Part shown: one piece after another, positions 48,097 to 57,647 of the stretch
Layout of the letters: each line of letters starts with the position of its first letter
Position numbering within the stretch: position 1 is the first letter of the stretch
Assembly (NCBI GenBank): GCA_020722065.1
Contig: DYLK01000008.1
Coordinates: 2,719 to 66,718, forward strand
Length of the DNA: 64,000 bases
Reading direction: 5' to 3'
Source: Melioribacter roseus
GTDB lineage: Bacteria; Bacteroidota; Ignavibacteria; Ignavibacteriales; Melioribacteraceae
Notes under the pieces: generated by a model
Told to the model about the DNA's origin: nothing
The model's database searches: none
What the model saw: only the letters and a program-made list of their open reading frames with translations
Position numbers and translations under genes: made by a program

Positions 48097-48806
48097 TGAA
48101 GGCAAATGTCCTATTTTCATTTCAAAATTTAGATGAATTATATTTTTCAGAAAAAACAGTTGTAATTGTTGATATTTTACGCTCCACATCAACAATTGTG
48201 TATGCGTTAAATAACGGTGCAAAGGAAGTAATTCCAGTTGCGACAATGGAATTTGCTCGAAAAATTGCTGGTGGACATAATATTCTTGCTGGCGAAAGAA
48301 ATTCAAAAAAGTTAGATGGTTTTGAACTTGGCAATTCCCCAGTTGAATTTGTTCCAGAAATTGTTGAAGGAATGTCGATAATCTTTCTTTCTACAAATGG
48401 TTCAAAAGCAATTGTAAAAGCAAAATTTGCAGAAAATCTTCTAATTTCAACTTTTTTGAATTTGTTAGCAACGTCAAAAAAATTATTAGAAATTGGAAAA
48501 GATTTTGAAATACTCTGTGCTGGAAATTCAGGATTTTTCTGTATGGAAGACACAATTTTTGCTGGTAAACTAATTCGTGAAATTCAAAAAATAAATCCTG
48601 AATTAGAATTGACAGACTCTGCAAAAACAAGTATTATTCTTTCGGATGTTTATGGAGATGATATTTATCAGATGCTTACTGAAACCGAACACGGAAAAGA
48701 ATTAGTTAATCTTGGATTAGAAAGCGATTTTGAAATAATATCTCGAGTAAATTCAATTGATATTGTCCCAATTTACGAATCAGGCTCAATAAAAGTGTTA
48801 AAATAA
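48096..48806 (+). CDS. comB: 2-phosphosulfolactate phosphatase-family protein (ComB)
   Basis: This 236-residue member of the ComB family is known from coenzyme M synthesis, where it removes phosphate from 2-phosphosulfolactate. Family motifs: VVIVDILRSTSTIVYAL, LAGERNSKKLDGFELGNSPVEF, STNGSKAI and CAGNSGFFCMEDTIFAG. No other coenzyme M gene is near. In many bacteria this protein occurs without that pathway, so the real substrate is unsure. It is adjacent to ftsK with no gap. Confidence 0.88.
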   Translation: MKANVLFSFQNLDELYFSEKTVVIVDILRSTSTIVYALNNGAKEVIPVATMEFARKIAGGHNILAGERNSKKLDGFELGNSPVEFVPEIVEGMSIIFLSTNGSKAIVKAKFAENLLISTFLNLLATSKKLLEIGKDFEILCAGNSGFFCMEDTIFAGKLIREIQKINPELELTDSAKTSIILSDVYGDDIYQMLTETEHGKELVNLGLESDFEIISRVNSIDIVPIYESGSIKVLK

Positions 48807-51293
48807 ATGCGATTAAGAAAAGAAATAAAATCACACAAAGAAGATTCAACTCCAAAAGTTCAGGATTCAGAATTCTTTATTTCTCCTCAAAAAAAGAAGA
48901 AAATTGCTGGGCTTTTGGTTGTAATTTTTTCCTTTCTGATTATTTTAAGTATTATTTCGTATTCTCGTTACGACAAAGCTAATTTAAATTATACTTTTGG
49001 TGATTTTTTACGCATCTTTTCGCAGGAAGCAGAATTTATAACTCGTGTCGAAAGTACACATAATTTACTTGGTATTTTTGGTGCTTATATTTCAGATTTT
49101 CTCATTAATTCTACAATTGGAGTGATGTCGCTTATTTTCCCAATTTTGCTTTTTGTTTGGGGTGTAAGTATTGTAAAAAAAGATGCAATCAAGAATTCTT
49201 TGAAATTCTCGTATTTTCTTTTTTATAATGGATTATTGTTCTCGTTACTTTCTGGGGTGTTACGTTATTCACTAAAAATATTTCCTGATGTAAATGAACT
49301 ATCAGGTAAAGTTGGACTTTTTTTTGGAACTGGAATAAGTAGATTATTTGGCGGACTTGGAGCAATTTTATTTATTATTACACTTTTTGTAATTGTTTGG
49401 GTCATTTATTTTGATTTCAGTTTTTCGACTATTTTTGGCAAAATTCTCGAAATTTTCGGAATAGAAAAATCATCTGAAGAAAATTCTGAAAAAAATAAAA
49501 ATTCACAAGAAAGATCAGAATTAACACCGGAAATTGTTCTTCCAACCAATTCTAAACCTTACAAAGGAAAAACATTTATTACAACATTAACAGATGTAGG
49601 TGAAACAGAAGAAGAAGTTGTAGAAAACACCGAAAAAGAGACTGTAATTAAAATCAAAAAAAATGAAAACCGCTCAAATATCAAAAATAGTGAAGAAGAA
49701 TCTCAAGAATCAGAAAGTGAAGAAAAATCTCGATTAACTGATAAAATAATAATTGAATCTGTTGATGAAGATGTCGAAAAAACAATGCCGGAACAGTGGG
49801 AAGAAAAGTTAAATTACAAATACCCAACTTTAGATTTGCTTGACGATGTCCCAGACGGAGAAGTTGAAATATCTGAAGAAGAATTAAAGAGAAATGCTGA
49901 ACTTCTTAAAGAAAAACTAAAATTATTTGACATTATTATTGAAAAGATTGATGTTACTCCAGGTCCAGTTGTAACTTTGTATGAATTAGTTCCAGCGCCA
50001 AACGTTAAAATCAGCAAAATTGTAAATCTTGAAAATGATATTGCACTCGCACTTTCAGCTCGTGGAATTAGAATAATGGCTCCAATTCCAGGTAAAGGCG
50101 TAATTGGAGTTGAAATACCAAATGCAAAATCATCGCCAGTAACGGCAAAAATGATTCTTGGGCAAATGGATGTTAAAAAATATGAATTACCACTTGCTCT
50201 GGGCAAAACTATTTCAGGCGAAATTCATGTAACAGATTTAGCGAAAATGCCTCATCTTTTAATTGCTGGTGCAACTGGTGCAGGGAAAAGTGTTGGCGTT
50301 AATATGATGGTTACAACTTTACTATATTCTAAACATCCATCTGACGTAAAATTTGTGATTATCGACCCAAAAAAGATTGAACTTACGTTTTATAAATTAT
50401 TAGCCAAACATTTTCTTGCCGTTTCGCCCGATATTGATGAAGATGTTATTACAACTCCACAAAACGCTTTGCTTGTGTTAAAATCCGTTGAAATTGAAAT
50501 GGATAAACGATATGATAAATTGGCTAAACTCGGAGTTAAAAATATTGTTGATTATAATAATAAAGTAGCAAATCCAAGCACTTTGCCAAAAAATACTGAA
50601 TCTATGAAGCATTATAAATTACCTTATATTGTTGTTGTAATTGATGAATTAGCAGATTTAATGATAACTTCAGGCAAAGAAGTGGAAGAGCCAATCACAA
50701 GAATTGCTCAGCTTGCGCGTGCTGTTGGAATTCATCTTATTGTTGCAACTCAAAGACCTTCTGTTAATGTTATTACAGGAACAATTAAAGCGAATTTCCC
50801 AGCTCGAATTGCTTATCAAACAGCTTCAAAAATCGATTCACGTACAATATTAGATGGAAAAGGAGCCGAACAACTTTTAGGTCGTGGTGATATGCTATTT
50901 CTTCCTGGTGGAATGCCAAAGCCAATGAGAATTCAAAATGCTTTTATTTCAACAGATGAAGTTGAAAAAGTAACAGAATTTATTTATAAACAGCAAGGAT
51001 TTTCAAAACGTTATTTGTTACCGTCAATTTATGATAAGAAAAGAAAAGCAGATTCTAACTTTTTAACAGATATGGACCCGATGTTGCCAGAAGCCGCAAA
51101 AGTGATAATTCAAAGCCAACAAGGTTCAGTCTCGTATTTACAAAGAAAATTAAAATTAGGTTATGGCAGAGCATCTCGAATTATTGACCAACTTGAAGAA
51201 ATGGGAGTTGTCGGACAACTTGAAGGAAGTAAAGGCAGAGAAGTTTTAATTTCAACAGAAGAAGAATTAGAAAGTATTTTAAGGTCGTTGTGA
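48807..51293 (+). CDS. ftsK: DNA translocase FtsK
   Basis: FtsK (828 residues) is the hexameric DNA pump at the division septum. Four membrane helices lie at ~32-52, ~92-115, ~130-152 and ~172-200, followed by a charged linker to ~320. The motor domain has Walker A GATGAGKS (~489) and the family motifs KHPSDVKFVIIDPK and HLIVATQRPSVNVITG. The C-terminal gamma winged helix (YLQRKLKLGYGRASRIIDQLEEMGVV split over ~770-800) reads the KOPS polarity signals. The LolA-like gene overlaps its stop by 4 nt. Confidence 0.97.
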   Translation: MRLRKEIKSHKEDSTPKVQDSEFFISPQKKKKIAGLLVVIFSFLIILSIISYSRYDKANLNYTFGDFLRIFSQEAEFITRVESTHNLLGIFGAYISDFLINSTIGVMSLIFPILLFVWGVSIVKKDAIKNSLKFSYFLFYNGLLFSLLSGVLRYSLKIFPDVNELSGKVGLFFGTGISRLFGGLGAILFIITLFVIVWVIYFDFSFSTIFGKILEIFGIEKSSEENSEKNKNSQERSELTPEIVLPTNSKPYKGKTFITTLTDVGETEEEVVENTEKETVIKIKKNENRSNIKNSEEESQESESEEKSRLTDKIIIESVDEDVEKTMPEQWEEKLNYKYPTLDLLDDVPDGEVEISEEELKRNAELLKEKLKLFDIIIEKIDVTPGPVVTLYELVPAPNVKISKIVNLENDIALALSARGIRIMAPIPGKGVIGVEIPNAKSSPVTAKMILGQMDVKKYELPLALGKTISGEIHVTDLAKMPHLLIAGATGAGKSVGVNMMVTTLLYSKHPSDVKFVIIDPKKIELTFYKLLAKHFLAVSPDIDEDVITTPQNALLVLKSVEIEMDKRYDKLAKLGVKNIVDYNNKVANPSTLPKNTESMKHYKLPYIVVVIDELADLMITSGKEVEEPITRIAQLARAVGIHLIVATQRPSVNVITGTIKANFPARIAYQTASKIDSRTILDGKGAEQLLGRGDMLFLPGGMPKPMRIQNAFISTDEVEKVTEFIYKQQGFSKRYLLPSIYDKKRKADSNFLTDMDPMLPEAAKVIIQSQQGSVSYLQRKLKLGYGRASRIIDQLEEMGVVGQLEGSKGREVLISTEEELESILRSL

Positions 51294-51856
51294 TACAAAG
51301 ATTGTTCATTTTATTTGTAATATTTTCTTCGAATATTATCCTATCGCAAGAAAATCCAATTTTTAATGGGATGAAAAGTAAATTCCAAAATGCTGAGAAT
51401 TTCTCAATTAATTTTTCATCAGAAAAAGGAAATGGAGAATATTTTTTCATCAAACCAGAAAAAGAAGTTCTGATTTTTGCAGATAATTTAATTATTATCG
51501 AAAAAGATGAAGTTACAACTTTTAACAAAAAGCAGAATAAGCTGATTTATAGCAAAAAACAAAAAAGTATTGCTCCTTATTCGTTCAATAATATTTTAGG
51601 TTTGATAGAAAAGAATGTGAAAATTACTGAATCGAAGAATCAAATAGAACTTGATTTTTCGTCCAAAAAACAACCAAAATTTGAAAAGATAATCTTTAAA
51701 CTCGATAAAAATCAATTGCCTGAAGAAATTACCATCGAAAAAAATAAAAAAAGAAACAAAATTTCGGTGAATAGAATTCAATTCAATTTGAAAAATATTC
51801 TATCAAAAATCAAAATTGAGAAAAACGCTCAAACAAAAGTTGTGGACTTGCGATGA
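51290..51856 (+). CDS. LolA-like outer-membrane lipoprotein carrier
   Basis: This 188-residue exported protein starts at a GTG that overlaps the ftsK stop. The signal peptide ends about ILSQ-E. The rest is an 11-strand-like beta-rich sequence with GNGEYFFIKPEKEVLIFADNLIIIEKDEVTTF, the LolA half-barrel pattern. The ftsK-lolA order is conserved widely. Divergence is strong: the mid-region is shortened compared with the ~200-residue family. Function as lipoprotein chaperone is likely but not certain. Confidence 0.78.
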   Translation: MIQRLFILFVIFSSNIILSQENPIFNGMKSKFQNAENFSINFSSEKGNGEYFFIKPEKEVLIFADNLIIIEKDEVTTFNKKQNKLIYSKKQKSIAPYSFNNILGLIEKNVKITESKNQIELDFSSKKQPKFEKIIFKLDKNQLPEEITIEKNKKRNKISVNRIQFNLKNILSKIKIEKNAQTKVVDLR

Positions 51857-52899
51857 AGATTAAAAAACACATATTTAATTGGATTTTTTCAGTTATCATA
51901 GCAGTGTTTTTCTTTACGATTGCTTTCAAAAATGTAGATTTTGACGAAATTTTGCCATATTTCTCTAAAATTGATTATCTATATTTAGTAATCTTTTTTA
52001 TGCTCTACTTTTTTACAAATATTATCCGAACATTTCGTTGGAAAGTAATTATTTCAAGTGTAAAAGAAAATTCATCATTTTTAAATTTATTTACTTCAAT
52101 GATGATAGGTTATGGAGTAAACTCAATTGTGCCTCGTTTGGGTGAATTTTATCGAGCATTTTTCCTTGCCAAGTGGGAAAATATATCTCGCGGAGCAATG
52201 TTTGGGACAGTAATTGTTGAGCGAATTATCGATTTAATTGCTTTGTTTTTATCCGTTTTACTCAGTATTTATTTATATGATGGCAATATTTATATTGATA
52301 TTCCTTGGTTAAAAACAGCTTTAATTTGGACGGGAACTCTAACTTTAACTTTAACACTTTTCATAATTGTGTTAGTTGTTGCTGGAGAAAGGAGTTATAG
52401 TTTTATAATTATTTTAATAAGAAGATATTCACCAACATTTGCTCAACAAACTGAATCACTTTTTGAAAAACTTGTTACTGGATTTTCAAGTATTAACGGA
52501 AAACAAAATTTTATATACGTAATTATTTATACAATTATGATTATGTTTTTCTATGGATTAACAAGTTATGCTGGGTTTATGATTTTCCCAAGTGAATTGG
52601 CAAATGGAGGGACAATGAAAATCGCTTGGATTTTAATGACAATTAGTGCTTTGGGCATTGTTATTCCAACTCCAGGCGGTTTGGGTTCTTATCATGCTAT
52701 TGTAATTTTTGTGCTTTCAACTTTATTTAATTTTTCAGAAGAAATAAGTGTTGCTTACGCAATCCTTACACACGCTGTTTCATATTTTGGGTTTATTATA
52801 ATTGCAATTATTTCCTATATTTTTGTAAATATTCATCGGAAAAAGAATAATTTGCCAATTTATAATTTTTGGAGCGTTTGGAAAAATGGCGATGAATAA
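51853..52899 (+). CDS. YbhN/AglD-type flippase-like membrane protein
   Basis: This 348-residue protein has about eight transmembrane helices of the lysylphosphatidylglycerol synthase-like TM family (UPF0104). The hallmark TFRWKVI ... IVPRLGEFYRAFFLAKWE (~57-113) and the PTPGGLGSYHAI segment (~274-285) are present. Members are involved in lipid or polyprenol transfer across membranes; the substrate here is unknown. The start overlaps the lolA-like stop by 4 nt. Confidence 0.88.
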   Translation: MKIKKHIFNWIFSVIIAVFFFTIAFKNVDFDEILPYFSKIDYLYLVIFFMLYFFTNIIRTFRWKVIISSVKENSSFLNLFTSMMIGYGVNSIVPRLGEFYRAFFLAKWENISRGAMFGTVIVERIIDLIALFLSVLLSIYLYDGNIYIDIPWLKTALIWTGTLTLTLTLFIIVLVVAGERSYSFIIILIRRYSPTFAQQTESLFEKLVTGFSSINGKQNFIYVIIYTIMIMFFYGLTSYAGFMIFPSELANGGTMKIAWILMTISALGIVIPTPGGLGSYHAIVIFVLSTLFNFSEEISVAYAILTHAVSYFGFIIIAIISYIFVNIHRKKNNLPIYNFWSVWKNGDE

Positions 52900-53542
52900 G
52901 TTCTTTTTCGTTCTTATAATATCTATAAATTCAATTTATGCTCAAGAAATTGAAAAAAAACAACTTGCAATCACTAGTGGAATGGGAATTGATTATTCTT
53001 ACGTCCCGATGGTTGTAGATTACATAAATAATAATTATGCTAACGGAAAAGTACTTTCTGAAGTTAACACGGCAGTGGAATTTTGGGGAAGTATGAATTA
53101 CCCAATTTCAGATAAATTTGATGTGGAACTTGATTATGCTTATAATTATTTCAGTTATTCAGATTTTTTATTTATGGGTTCTTATTACGAATTAAGCAAA
53201 ACATCAAATATCATTTCTGGTTTAATTTTGTATAAAATCCCGATTTCTAACGTCATTTTTAGATTTGGCTTAGGCGGGAATGCAAATTTTGTAACACTTG
53301 AAGAGAAAGTTCTTCAGAAGAATTCTGGCTCGGCAATTGGATTTGGATTAAGCGGCAAGACTGAAATGTTAGTCCCATTTTCAGAAAATACATTTGCAAG
53401 TCTTTCGACAGTTGTTCGTTATGCTTTAATTGGCACAGCAAATTCGGATAATTACATTTTTTATGATGAAGTAACTGCTAAAGAAGTTGAGTTAAACTAT
53501 CTTTCAGCAATTTTTAGAATAGGTTTACATTACAAATTTTAG
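52892..53542 (+). CDS. Outer-membrane beta-barrel-like exported protein
   Basis: This 216-residue product from MNKFFFVLI has a signal peptide cut after about residue 18 (IYAQ). The start is set at the second of two close ATGs because GGAAA sits 8 nt before it; the first ATG at 52886 adds MA. The mature chain alternates hydrophobic and polar residues (ELDYAYNYFSYS, IFRIGLHYKF with a terminal F), typical of a small 8-strand barrel. There is no named family. It overlaps the preceding gene slightly and is followed by uppP after 6 nt. Confidence 0.7.
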   Translation: MNKFFFVLIISINSIYAQEIEKKQLAITSGMGIDYSYVPMVVDYINNNYANGKVLSEVNTAVEFWGSMNYPISDKFDVELDYAYNYFSYSDFLFMGSYYELSKTSNIISGLILYKIPISNVIFRFGLGGNANFVTLEEKVLQKNSGSAIGFGLSGKTEMLVPFSENTFASLSTVVRYALIGTANSDNYIFYDEVTAKEVELNYLSAIFRIGLHYKF

Positions 53543-53548
53543 GTTTAT

Positions 53549-54406
53549 ATGACAATATTTGAAGCAATAGTTTTGGGAATAATCCAAGGAATTACAGAAT
53601 TTCTACCAATTAGTAGCACGGGACATTTAACGGTTGCTGCTCAGTTTATGGGTTTAATTTCTGAAGAAAATCCGCAACAATGGACTTCTTTTATGGCGGT
53701 AATTCAACTTGGAACTTTGGCATCGGTTTTCATCTATTTTTGGAAAGATATTTGGGCAATTTTAAAAGATTTTATCTCAAATAATATTATTACTCGAGTG
53801 GAATTCAAAAATCAAACTGAAAATTCCAAATTAGGTTGGTTAATTATTATTGGTTCAATTCCAGTAATAATTTTTGGTTTGGGTTTCAAAGATTTTATTG
53901 AAGGAGCATTTACAAAGGATTTGTATGTGATTTCAGCAAATTTGATAATTTTTGCAATAATTCTCGCGATTGCCGAAAAAGTAGGAAAATTTAAGAAAGA
54001 AATGAACCAAATTACTTGGAAAGATTCTTTAATAATTGGAATTTTCCAAACATTTGCTCTAATTCCAGGTGCGTCTCGTTCTGGTTCAACAATAACAGGT
54101 GGATTATTCGTTGGACTTAAAAGAGATACTGCAGCAAAATTCTCTTTTTTACTTGGAATCCCAGCAATTTTTGGAAGTGGTTTGCTTGAATTTTATCATC
54201 AAATGGAATTTATGAACTCGTCAAACGCAACAACTTTGGCAATTGCTACAATTGTTTCGGCAATAAGCGGCTATCTTGCAATTGATTTTTTATTAAAATT
54301 CTTGAAATCAAAATCTACATACATTTTTATTTGGTATAGAATAGCAATTGCAATTGTAATTCTGCTTTTAATTTCGAATGGATTAATCAACAAAGGATAT
54401 TTATGA
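53549..54406 (+). CDS. uppP: Undecaprenyl-diphosphatase
   Basis: UppP/BacA (285 residues) recycles undecaprenyl pyrophosphate in the inner membrane. The catalytic motifs GIIQGITEFLPISSTGHL (E and S at ~17-27) and LIPGASRSGSTI (~172-183) are intact. About eight helices are seen, as expected. It overlaps the cyclophilin gene by 4 nt. Confidence 0.96.
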   Translation: MTIFEAIVLGIIQGITEFLPISSTGHLTVAAQFMGLISEENPQQWTSFMAVIQLGTLASVFIYFWKDIWAILKDFISNNIITRVEFKNQTENSKLGWLIIIGSIPVIIFGLGFKDFIEGAFTKDLYVISANLIIFAIILAIAEKVGKFKKEMNQITWKDSLIIGIFQTFALIPGASRSGSTITGGLFVGLKRDTAAKFSFLLGIPAIFGSGLLEFYHQMEFMNSSNATTLAIATIVSAISGYLAIDFLLKFLKSKSTYIFIWYRIAIAIVILLLISNGLINKGYL

Positions 54407-55014
54407 AAAAATTACTTCTTTTAGGAATTATTTTAGTATTTCAAGCATGTGCAAATTTTCAAACTGTAGATGAACAAAAAACGATAACTGACGAAAAAAA
54501 ACAGGAGATACTTATGAATACAGAAAATGGCGGAAAACTTATCGCACAATTTAGAACAAATCACGGAGATTTTTCAATTCAATTGATGCCCGAAAAAGCT
54601 CCATTAACAGTTAGAAATTTTGTCGGATTGGCAGAAAAAAAATATTATGACGGAATTACTTTTCACCGTGTAATTGATAATTTTATGATTCAAGGAGGCG
54701 ATCCAACAGGAACTGGCTCAAGTGGAGAATCAATTTATGGCGGAGCTTTCGGTGATGAATTTGACAAAGATTTGAATTTTACCGAGAGTGGAATTCTTGC
54801 TATGGCAAATCGTGGTCCAAACACAAATACAAGTCAGTTTTTTATAACACTTGTTCCAACTCCTTGGTTAAATCAAAAACATACAATTTTTGGAAAAGTT
54901 ATTGACGGAATGGAAGTTGTCCAAAAAATTGGTAAAGTGCCAACAACAAAACCATTCGACAGACCAGTTGAAAAAGTAATAATTGAATCATTAACTATTG
55001 AAAAAGTAAAATAA
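54403..55014 (+). CDS. Cyclophilin-type peptidyl-prolyl isomerase lipoprotein
   Basis: This 203-residue lipoprotein has signal LVFQACANF with Cys ~16. The cyclophilin domain covers residues ~44-200: YDGITFHRVIDNFMIQGGDPTGTG, then GILAMANRGPNTNTSQFFITL and the LNQKHTIFGKVIDGMEVV tail. The catalytic Arg in FHR and the QFF and H residues are intact. It acts on exported proteins at the membrane. A ribosome site for the next gene is hidden in its end. Confidence 0.94.
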   Translation: MKKLLLLGIILVFQACANFQTVDEQKTITDEKKQEILMNTENGGKLIAQFRTNHGDFSIQLMPEKAPLTVRNFVGLAEKKYYDGITFHRVIDNFMIQGGDPTGTGSSGESIYGGAFGDEFDKDLNFTESGILAMANRGPNTNTSQFFITLVPTPWLNQKHTIFGKVIDGMEVVQKIGKVPTTKPFDRPVEKVIIESLTIEKVK

Positions 55015-55016
55015 AA

Positions 55017-56054
55017 TTGGCAGAAAGCAAAACAAATCGTTCAATTGAAGAAGTTCTAAAATTTGCGGATAAAAAAAATCCATTCCCCATATATTATTTA
55101 TTTGGGAAAGATAATTTTGAAATAAATAGTAAATCTCAGAAATTACAAGAAATATTTGCAGATTTGCTTGTCTCGGATTTTGATAAAGAAGTCTTTAATT
55201 TTGATAAAAATTCAACTTTATCAGACGCATTGTTTTCTGCTTATGCTTTCCCATTTGGAAGTGAAAAAAAGATTGTAATTCTCAATAATTTTGAATTTAT
55301 TGACGAAAAGGACGAATTACTACCGTATATTGATTCTCCTCAACAATCAACAATTCTTATTATAACACATTTTAATTCCAATCTTGGAAAGTTTAAAATA
55401 TACGATTCACTTCGAAAAAAAGGGTATCTGTTTGAAGCGTCGGAATTAAAATCTGCAGAATATCCAAAATGGGTTTTCAATTATTTTAAGCAGAATGGAT
55501 TTTTGCTAACTGATGAAAACACTAACTTGATTCTTGAATTGGTTGGTGAAAACAAAAACTTAATTGCATCGCATCTCCCTAAATTCCAAGATTTTTTGAA
55601 TGGAAGAACAAATATTACCAAAGAAGATATTGTTACTTTAATCGCAAAAACTAAAAAATACTCTGCATTTGATGTAATTGACGCAATTGCTATCGGTGAT
55701 AAAAAAAAATCTTTGATAATTGGGAATAACTTAGTTCAAAATACAACAGATTTTGTTTTGCTTCTTGGAGCTTTAAATTCTTTCTTCACACAAACTGCGT
55801 TTGTCTTGGAATTTATTAAGCAAAAAAAATCAGATAACGAAATTATCAGTGTCGGAGGAATTTCTTACATGCAATTGAAGAAAATTAAGATGGCAAAGCA
55901 ATTCCATAATGATAAAATCTTACGAAATGTATTTTCTGCTTTGATGGAGGCTGATGTTAAATTCAAAACAGGAAGCATGGAAACAAAATCTCTATTTTAT
56001 ATTCTAATTTCAGAAATATTTAATTTCAATTCAGTGGAACAAATTCATAATTAA
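55017..56054 (+). CDS. holA: DNA polymerase III delta subunit
   Basis: HolA (345 residues) is the clamp-loader wrench subunit. It starts at TTG two bases after the cyclophilin gene. The N-terminal opening YYLFGKDNFEINSKSQKLQEIF, the domain II helix region (KKGYLFEASELKSAEYPKWVFNYF) and the C-terminal collar helices (QLKKIKMAKQFHNDKILRNVFSALMEADVKFKTG) match HolA/YqeN. It lacks a real P-loop, as in the family. Confidence 0.9.
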   Translation: MAESKTNRSIEEVLKFADKKNPFPIYYLFGKDNFEINSKSQKLQEIFADLLVSDFDKEVFNFDKNSTLSDALFSAYAFPFGSEKKIVILNNFEFIDEKDELLPYIDSPQQSTILIITHFNSNLGKFKIYDSLRKKGYLFEASELKSAEYPKWVFNYFKQNGFLLTDENTNLILELVGENKNLIASHLPKFQDFLNGRTNITKEDIVTLIAKTKKYSAFDVIDAIAIGDKKKSLIIGNNLVQNTTDFVLLLGALNSFFTQTAFVLEFIKQKKSDNEIISVGGISYMQLKKIKMAKQFHNDKILRNVFSALMEADVKFKTGSMETKSLFYILISEIFNFNSVEQIHN

Positions 56055-56066
56055 AAGGTAGAAAGT

Positions 56067-56654
56067 TTGTTGAATCTCGATTACAAAATATTGAGCGATG
56101 AAGTGCTAATAAAAGATTTTCAAGAAAATGATAATCTTGATGCTTATCAAGAATTGGTACGAAGATACAAAGATCCGCTAACAAATTTTGTTTATAGATT
56201 TATTGGTGATAAAGAATTAGCTGTCGATATTGTTCAGGATACAATGGTAAAATTTTATCTAAAAAAAAATTCTTATCAAACGATTGCAAAGTTTTCGACA
56301 TGGTTATATACAATTGCAACAAACTTGGCTCGAAACGAATACAAAAGGAAAAGAAGAAGAACATTCCTATCTTTGAATAATGACGATTCTGAAATTCCTT
56401 TGCAAGTTGAAGATGAAAAAATTCTATCACCCGAGAGAGAAACAGATAATAGTTTTATTGCTGAAGAAGTTCAAAAAGCATTACTTCGTGTTAAACCAGT
56501 TTATCGAGAAATGGTGATTTTACGAGACATTGAAGGTTTTTCATACGAAGAAATTGCTGAAATGAAAAAAACTTCACTCGGAACTGTAAAATCAAGAATT
56601 AACAGAGGAAGAAATCATTTGAAAATAATGCTACAGAAATACTATGAAAAGTAA
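56067..56654 (+). CDS. ECF-type RNA polymerase sigma factor
   Basis: This 195-residue sigma-70 family factor of the ECF class starts at TTG (56067 or 56070). Region 2 is at ~20-90 (YQELVRRYKDPLTNFVYRFIGDKELAVDIVQDTMVKFY, TFSTWLYTIATNLARNEYKRKRRR in similar order). Region 4 (YREMVILRDIEGFSYEEIAEMKKTSLGTVKSRINRGR) has the helix-turn-helix. The downstream membrane protein, overlapping by 11 nt, is the likely anti-sigma factor. Confidence 0.92.
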   Translation: MLNLDYKILSDEVLIKDFQENDNLDAYQELVRRYKDPLTNFVYRFIGDKELAVDIVQDTMVKFYLKKNSYQTIAKFSTWLYTIATNLARNEYKRKRRRTFLSLNNDDSEIPLQVEDEKILSPERETDNSFIAEEVQKALLRVKPVYREMVILRDIEGFSYEEIAEMKKTSLGTVKSRINRGRNHLKIMLQKYYEK

Positions 56655-57246
56655 AAAAATATCTGATAATGAATTACTAAACCTTCTTCAAGGTTTGCCA
56701 AAGGAGAAAGCTCCTGAAAATTTTGAATTTAACTTAATGACCAGAATTCAAAATAAACAATTTGGAAATTTACAAAAAGAGGAAAAATCAATTTTTTGGT
56801 GGATTGCGTTACCATCTGGAACTATCGTCATTTCAGCTTTCATTCTCTTTGCTGTGCTATTCAATAATTCCAAGCAAACTTCCAATTTTGTGAATAAAAC
56901 TAAAACTGTTCAAGGTAAACATGACGTAATTTATGTTGTTTTGCCTGAAGAAAATCAAATTTCAGAAAGAAAATCAATTTCAAACGAGATTTTTGTAAAA
57001 ATTACGAATTCTAATCTAAATTCTTCAAAAATCAATCAAGCACTTCCATTGATCTCAAAAAATAATGTTTCATTGGATGGTTATTTAGATAAACCAATTC
57101 CCAATTCATATAATGCAACTTTAGTAAGTAGTGGAAGTAGTACAGAGCCAGTTAGAAATTTTGTTACAAAACAATCAATAAAAGTGCAAAATGAAAAAGC
57201 TAAAAAAGATTCGATAAAAGCAAAAAAGAAATTAAAAACTAAATAA
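56644..57246 (+). CDS. Putative membrane anti-sigma factor
   Basis: This 200-residue single-pass protein has an N-terminal cytoplasmic part of ~55 residues (NELLNLLQGLPKEKAPENFEFNLMTRIQNK), a membrane helix at ~57-78 (WWIALPSGTIVISAFILFAVLF), and an extracytoplasmic tail ending in a Lys-rich stretch. No zinc anti-sigma HxxxCxxC motif is present. The overlap with the ECF sigma gene is the main reason for the call; the fold itself is not recognised. Confidence 0.65.
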   Translation: MKSKKISDNELLNLLQGLPKEKAPENFEFNLMTRIQNKQFGNLQKEEKSIFWWIALPSGTIVISAFILFAVLFNNSKQTSNFVNKTKTVQGKHDVIYVVLPEENQISERKSISNEIFVKITNSNLNSSKINQALPLISKNNVSLDGYLDKPIPNSYNATLVSSGSSTEPVRNFVTKQSIKVQNEKAKKDSIKAKKKLKTK

Positions 57247-57311
57247 ATTTGTTGTTTTTTGATGATTTATTATATTTGTATTCTTAAAAATTATAGGTAA
57301 AGGTGTTTATA

Positions 57312-57515
57312 ATGAAGAACGGTATTCATCCTAATTATCAGACTTGTGTTGTAACATGTGTTTGTGGAAATACTTTCACAACAAGATCTACTGCTCCTCA
57401 ATTAAAATTGGAAATTTGTTCAGAATGTCATCCATTTTTTACAGGAAAACAAAAAATATTAGATTCTGCTGGAAGAGTTGAGAAATTTAATAAAAAGTAT
57501 GGTTTGAAAAACTAA
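57312..57515 (+). CDS. rpmE: 50S ribosomal protein L31
   Basis: bL31 (67 residues) starts at MKNGIHPNY. An upstream in-frame GTG adds three residues but has no ribosome site. The zinc-type form is shown by [11 protein letters not shown] and [15 protein letters not shown] (CxC and CxxC pairs). AAAGGTG lies upstream at usable spacing. Confidence 0.96.
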   Translation: MKNGIHPNYQTCVVTCVCGNTFTTRSTAPQLKLEICSECHPFFTGKQKILDSAGRVEKFNKKYGLKN

Positions 57516-57540
57516 GTTATAACAAAATACAACTTTTTGA

Positions 57541-57578
57541 AACCGTCTAATCTTTAAGATTTAGGCGGTTTTTTATTT
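57541..57578 (+). terminator. Intrinsic terminator after rpmE
   Basis: AACCGTCTAA-TCTT (57541-57554) pairs with AAGATTTAGGCGGTT (57556-57570), with one G-T pair and one bulge. T6 follows. It ends the long 43.7-57.5 kb run. Confidence 0.9.
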
Positions 57579-57647
57579 TAAAAAATTCAAATTTTAGCAA
57601 ATTTGGTTTACTATATTTCGTTATTATAAAATTAAGTGTGATGTTTT

